Below are positions 62,801 to 64,000 of a stretch of 64,000 bases of DNA, piece after piece. Source of the stretch: Brugia malayi (taxonomy: Eukaryota; Nematoda; Chromadorea; Rhabditida; Onchocercidae). Position 1 is the first letter of the stretch. Every line of letters begins with the position of its first letter. Location of the stretch: assembly GCF_000002995.4 (NCBI RefSeq), contig NW_025062478.1:10970001-11034000 (forward strand). The letters are read 5' to 3'. Below the pieces are notes generated by a model, which saw only the letters and a program-made list of their open reading frames with translations, was not told where the DNA came from and did no database searches. Made by a program: the position numbers and the translations under genes.

Positions 62801-63821
62801 GCGTGAAAATACTGCGTACGTGATAAAAAAAAAATCAATGTTTAATCGTTTGAATGAAGTGATAGATGAAGTGATAAGAGAATTATCATAGATATTTGTG
62901 ACATAAAAGAAGAGCATTCGATAAGATTAGTAAACAGTAGGAGAATATATTACTCTTTCCGTATGATAATAGCAACATAACTTAACTTAATTAATTATAA
63001 CAAAAGTACACCTGAGATTATCATCATTATTTTATGATTAATAATGATAAAAAAACATGTATATACATACATACTGTACATGGCTAATGATATATAAGCT
63101 AATTCTACTCTGACAATAGCGCAACAAACATAGTTCATAAATTTGTCATTCAACAAAATAATTCTATTTTTCACTATTTTTAAAATTGTTAACCAATTAC
63201 AAGAAAATTTTTAAAGCGGTTAACTTTAGATAATAAGTGAAATTTGGATAATTTAACTTTTTTTTTTCATTGTTTAAATTGATTACTAAACGCAGGTAAA
63301 AAAAAATTAATTACTAAACATGTAAACATATAAATAAAAACTAAACATACAATATAATATTTAAGTTAATTACTAAACACACATAATATCAAAATTTAAA
63401 TGAACAAATATCTTCTAAATGTTTCAAAAAAATTCAACCATTTTTACCATTTAAAAAATTGTATGCTAACCTAAATTTAAATCAAATTAAATCAAATTTC
63501 ACATTTTATTCTTTTCACTACAAAAAGGGGAGGATTTATAGAAAAATGATATTACATCTATAATAAACACACAAAAATGCAAACAAATAATTACATACAT
63601 AAAGTTAAAGCTAATCATTGTTTTATTTTTGATCTCTCTTCTATCTACTATCACTGATAACGATCAATTTATTGATTAATATTTAAAGAACATTGCAAAA
63701 TGAATTAATTTATGTAAATATTGAACAAAAAAGATATATTATATTGTATTATTACATAAAATTTCCATTCTATTCTTTCGTTGATATTTGACAATGATTT
63801 TAAATTATGAAATTGAATTAA

Positions 63822-63853
<32 letters not shown>

Positions 63854-64000
63854 CTAAATTCATTTGGCAATTTTTTTAGTTTTAATTAGAAGGTAAAAAG
63901 TGTATGTAAAAAAAAAATTTTGTGTGATTCTGAACATTTTACGAATCTCTTCCGTTACACTATTTTCTAATCAATTCAAATTAATTCCTAATTTCATTCT
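59804..64000. other. Low-complexity non-coding flank
   Basis: Dominated by A/T runs (for example 63822-63845 and 62450-62466). No exon, RNA gene or transposon recognised. The ORFs in this part are low-complexity. One small tandem repeat is listed separately. Confidence 0.5.
61752..61818 (+). repeat. 34 bp tandem duplication
   Basis: GAGAACCGGAATCTGTAAAA followed by an ATCATCAA-ending stretch occurs twice in a row with two substitutions. Confidence 0.85.

Noticed and set aside
57142..64000. Several 60-90 codon minus-strand ORFs right of the GGT gene
   Set aside because: Translations are runs of F, L, I, S and K typical of A/T-rich noise; only the parts that coincide with GGT exons are accepted.
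1..64000. Whole palindrome as a trivial assembly hairpin
   Set aside because: The arms differ by a 3.46 kb deletion, a 4.82 kb duplication, VNTR counts and scattered bases, which a simple hairpin artefact would not produce; haplotype merging of block A-B-C remains possible and is noted above.

Overview
This is AT-rich eukaryotic DNA (roughly 70% A+T by eye, many long A/T runs). Genes are split by short introns with GT...AG ends and TTTCAG-like acceptors. The identifiable genes point to a nematode, most likely a clade III (filarial-type) parasite: serpentine-receptor (Srx-type) chemoreceptor genes, a mitochondrial ribosomal protein S35 gene, a membrane-anchored gamma-glutamyltranspeptidase and small-heat-shock-protein remnants. 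Species is not determined. No rRNA, tRNA, CRISPR array or bacterial-type operon was seen.

The main structure is a large inverted duplication. The left arm (about 490-21381) and the right arm (about 30407-49856) are near-identical reverse complements around a 9.0 kb single-copy spacer (21382-30406). Paired positions add up to a constant that changes in steps: 50346 (outer), 50372, 46974, 46966 and 51788 (inner). Each step is one indel. The left arm lacks about 3.46 kb, which removes the 3' part of its MRPS35 copy. It carries an extra 4.82 kb caused by a tandem duplication (blocks A-B-C-A'-C') where the right arm has only A-C'. Shorter differences are a 26 bp promoter insertion, two extra copies of a 29 bp VNTR, and a CA-repeat length change.

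Genes by region: 1-700, broken sHSP copy; 1592-3914 (-), unknown gene (mirror at 46432-48754 +); 5846-7414, truncated MRPS35 pseudogene (the intact mirror is 41262-44526 -); 9343-11341 (-), intact chemoreceptor Srx-1 (mirror at 35625-37631 +); 14143-15250, chemoreceptor pseudo-exons; 20028-20147, coiled-coil exon. The spacer and its edges hold two more chemoreceptor genes: Srx-3 (20822-25753 -) and Srx-2 (26286-28573 -). It also holds a coiled-coil pseudogene (29366-30406 -). The inner breakpoint cuts Srx-3 in intron 5, so the right arm has only its last two exons. Beyond the palindrome, 51062-57310 (-) is an intact multi-exon gamma-glutamyltranspeptidase. 57.3-64 kb is otherwise non-coding, low-complexity DNA.

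The most unusual feature is intron 3 of Srx-3. It is about 3.2 kb long and consists almost entirely of a 60 bp minisatellite (about 50 copies). The repeat unit is the junction of exon 3 and intron 3 itself, so the 5' splice donor and the last exon codons are reiterated dozens of times. The array also has a 1,410 bp higher-order duplication. The genes share no pathway; they are linked by segmental duplication, gene conversion and decay.
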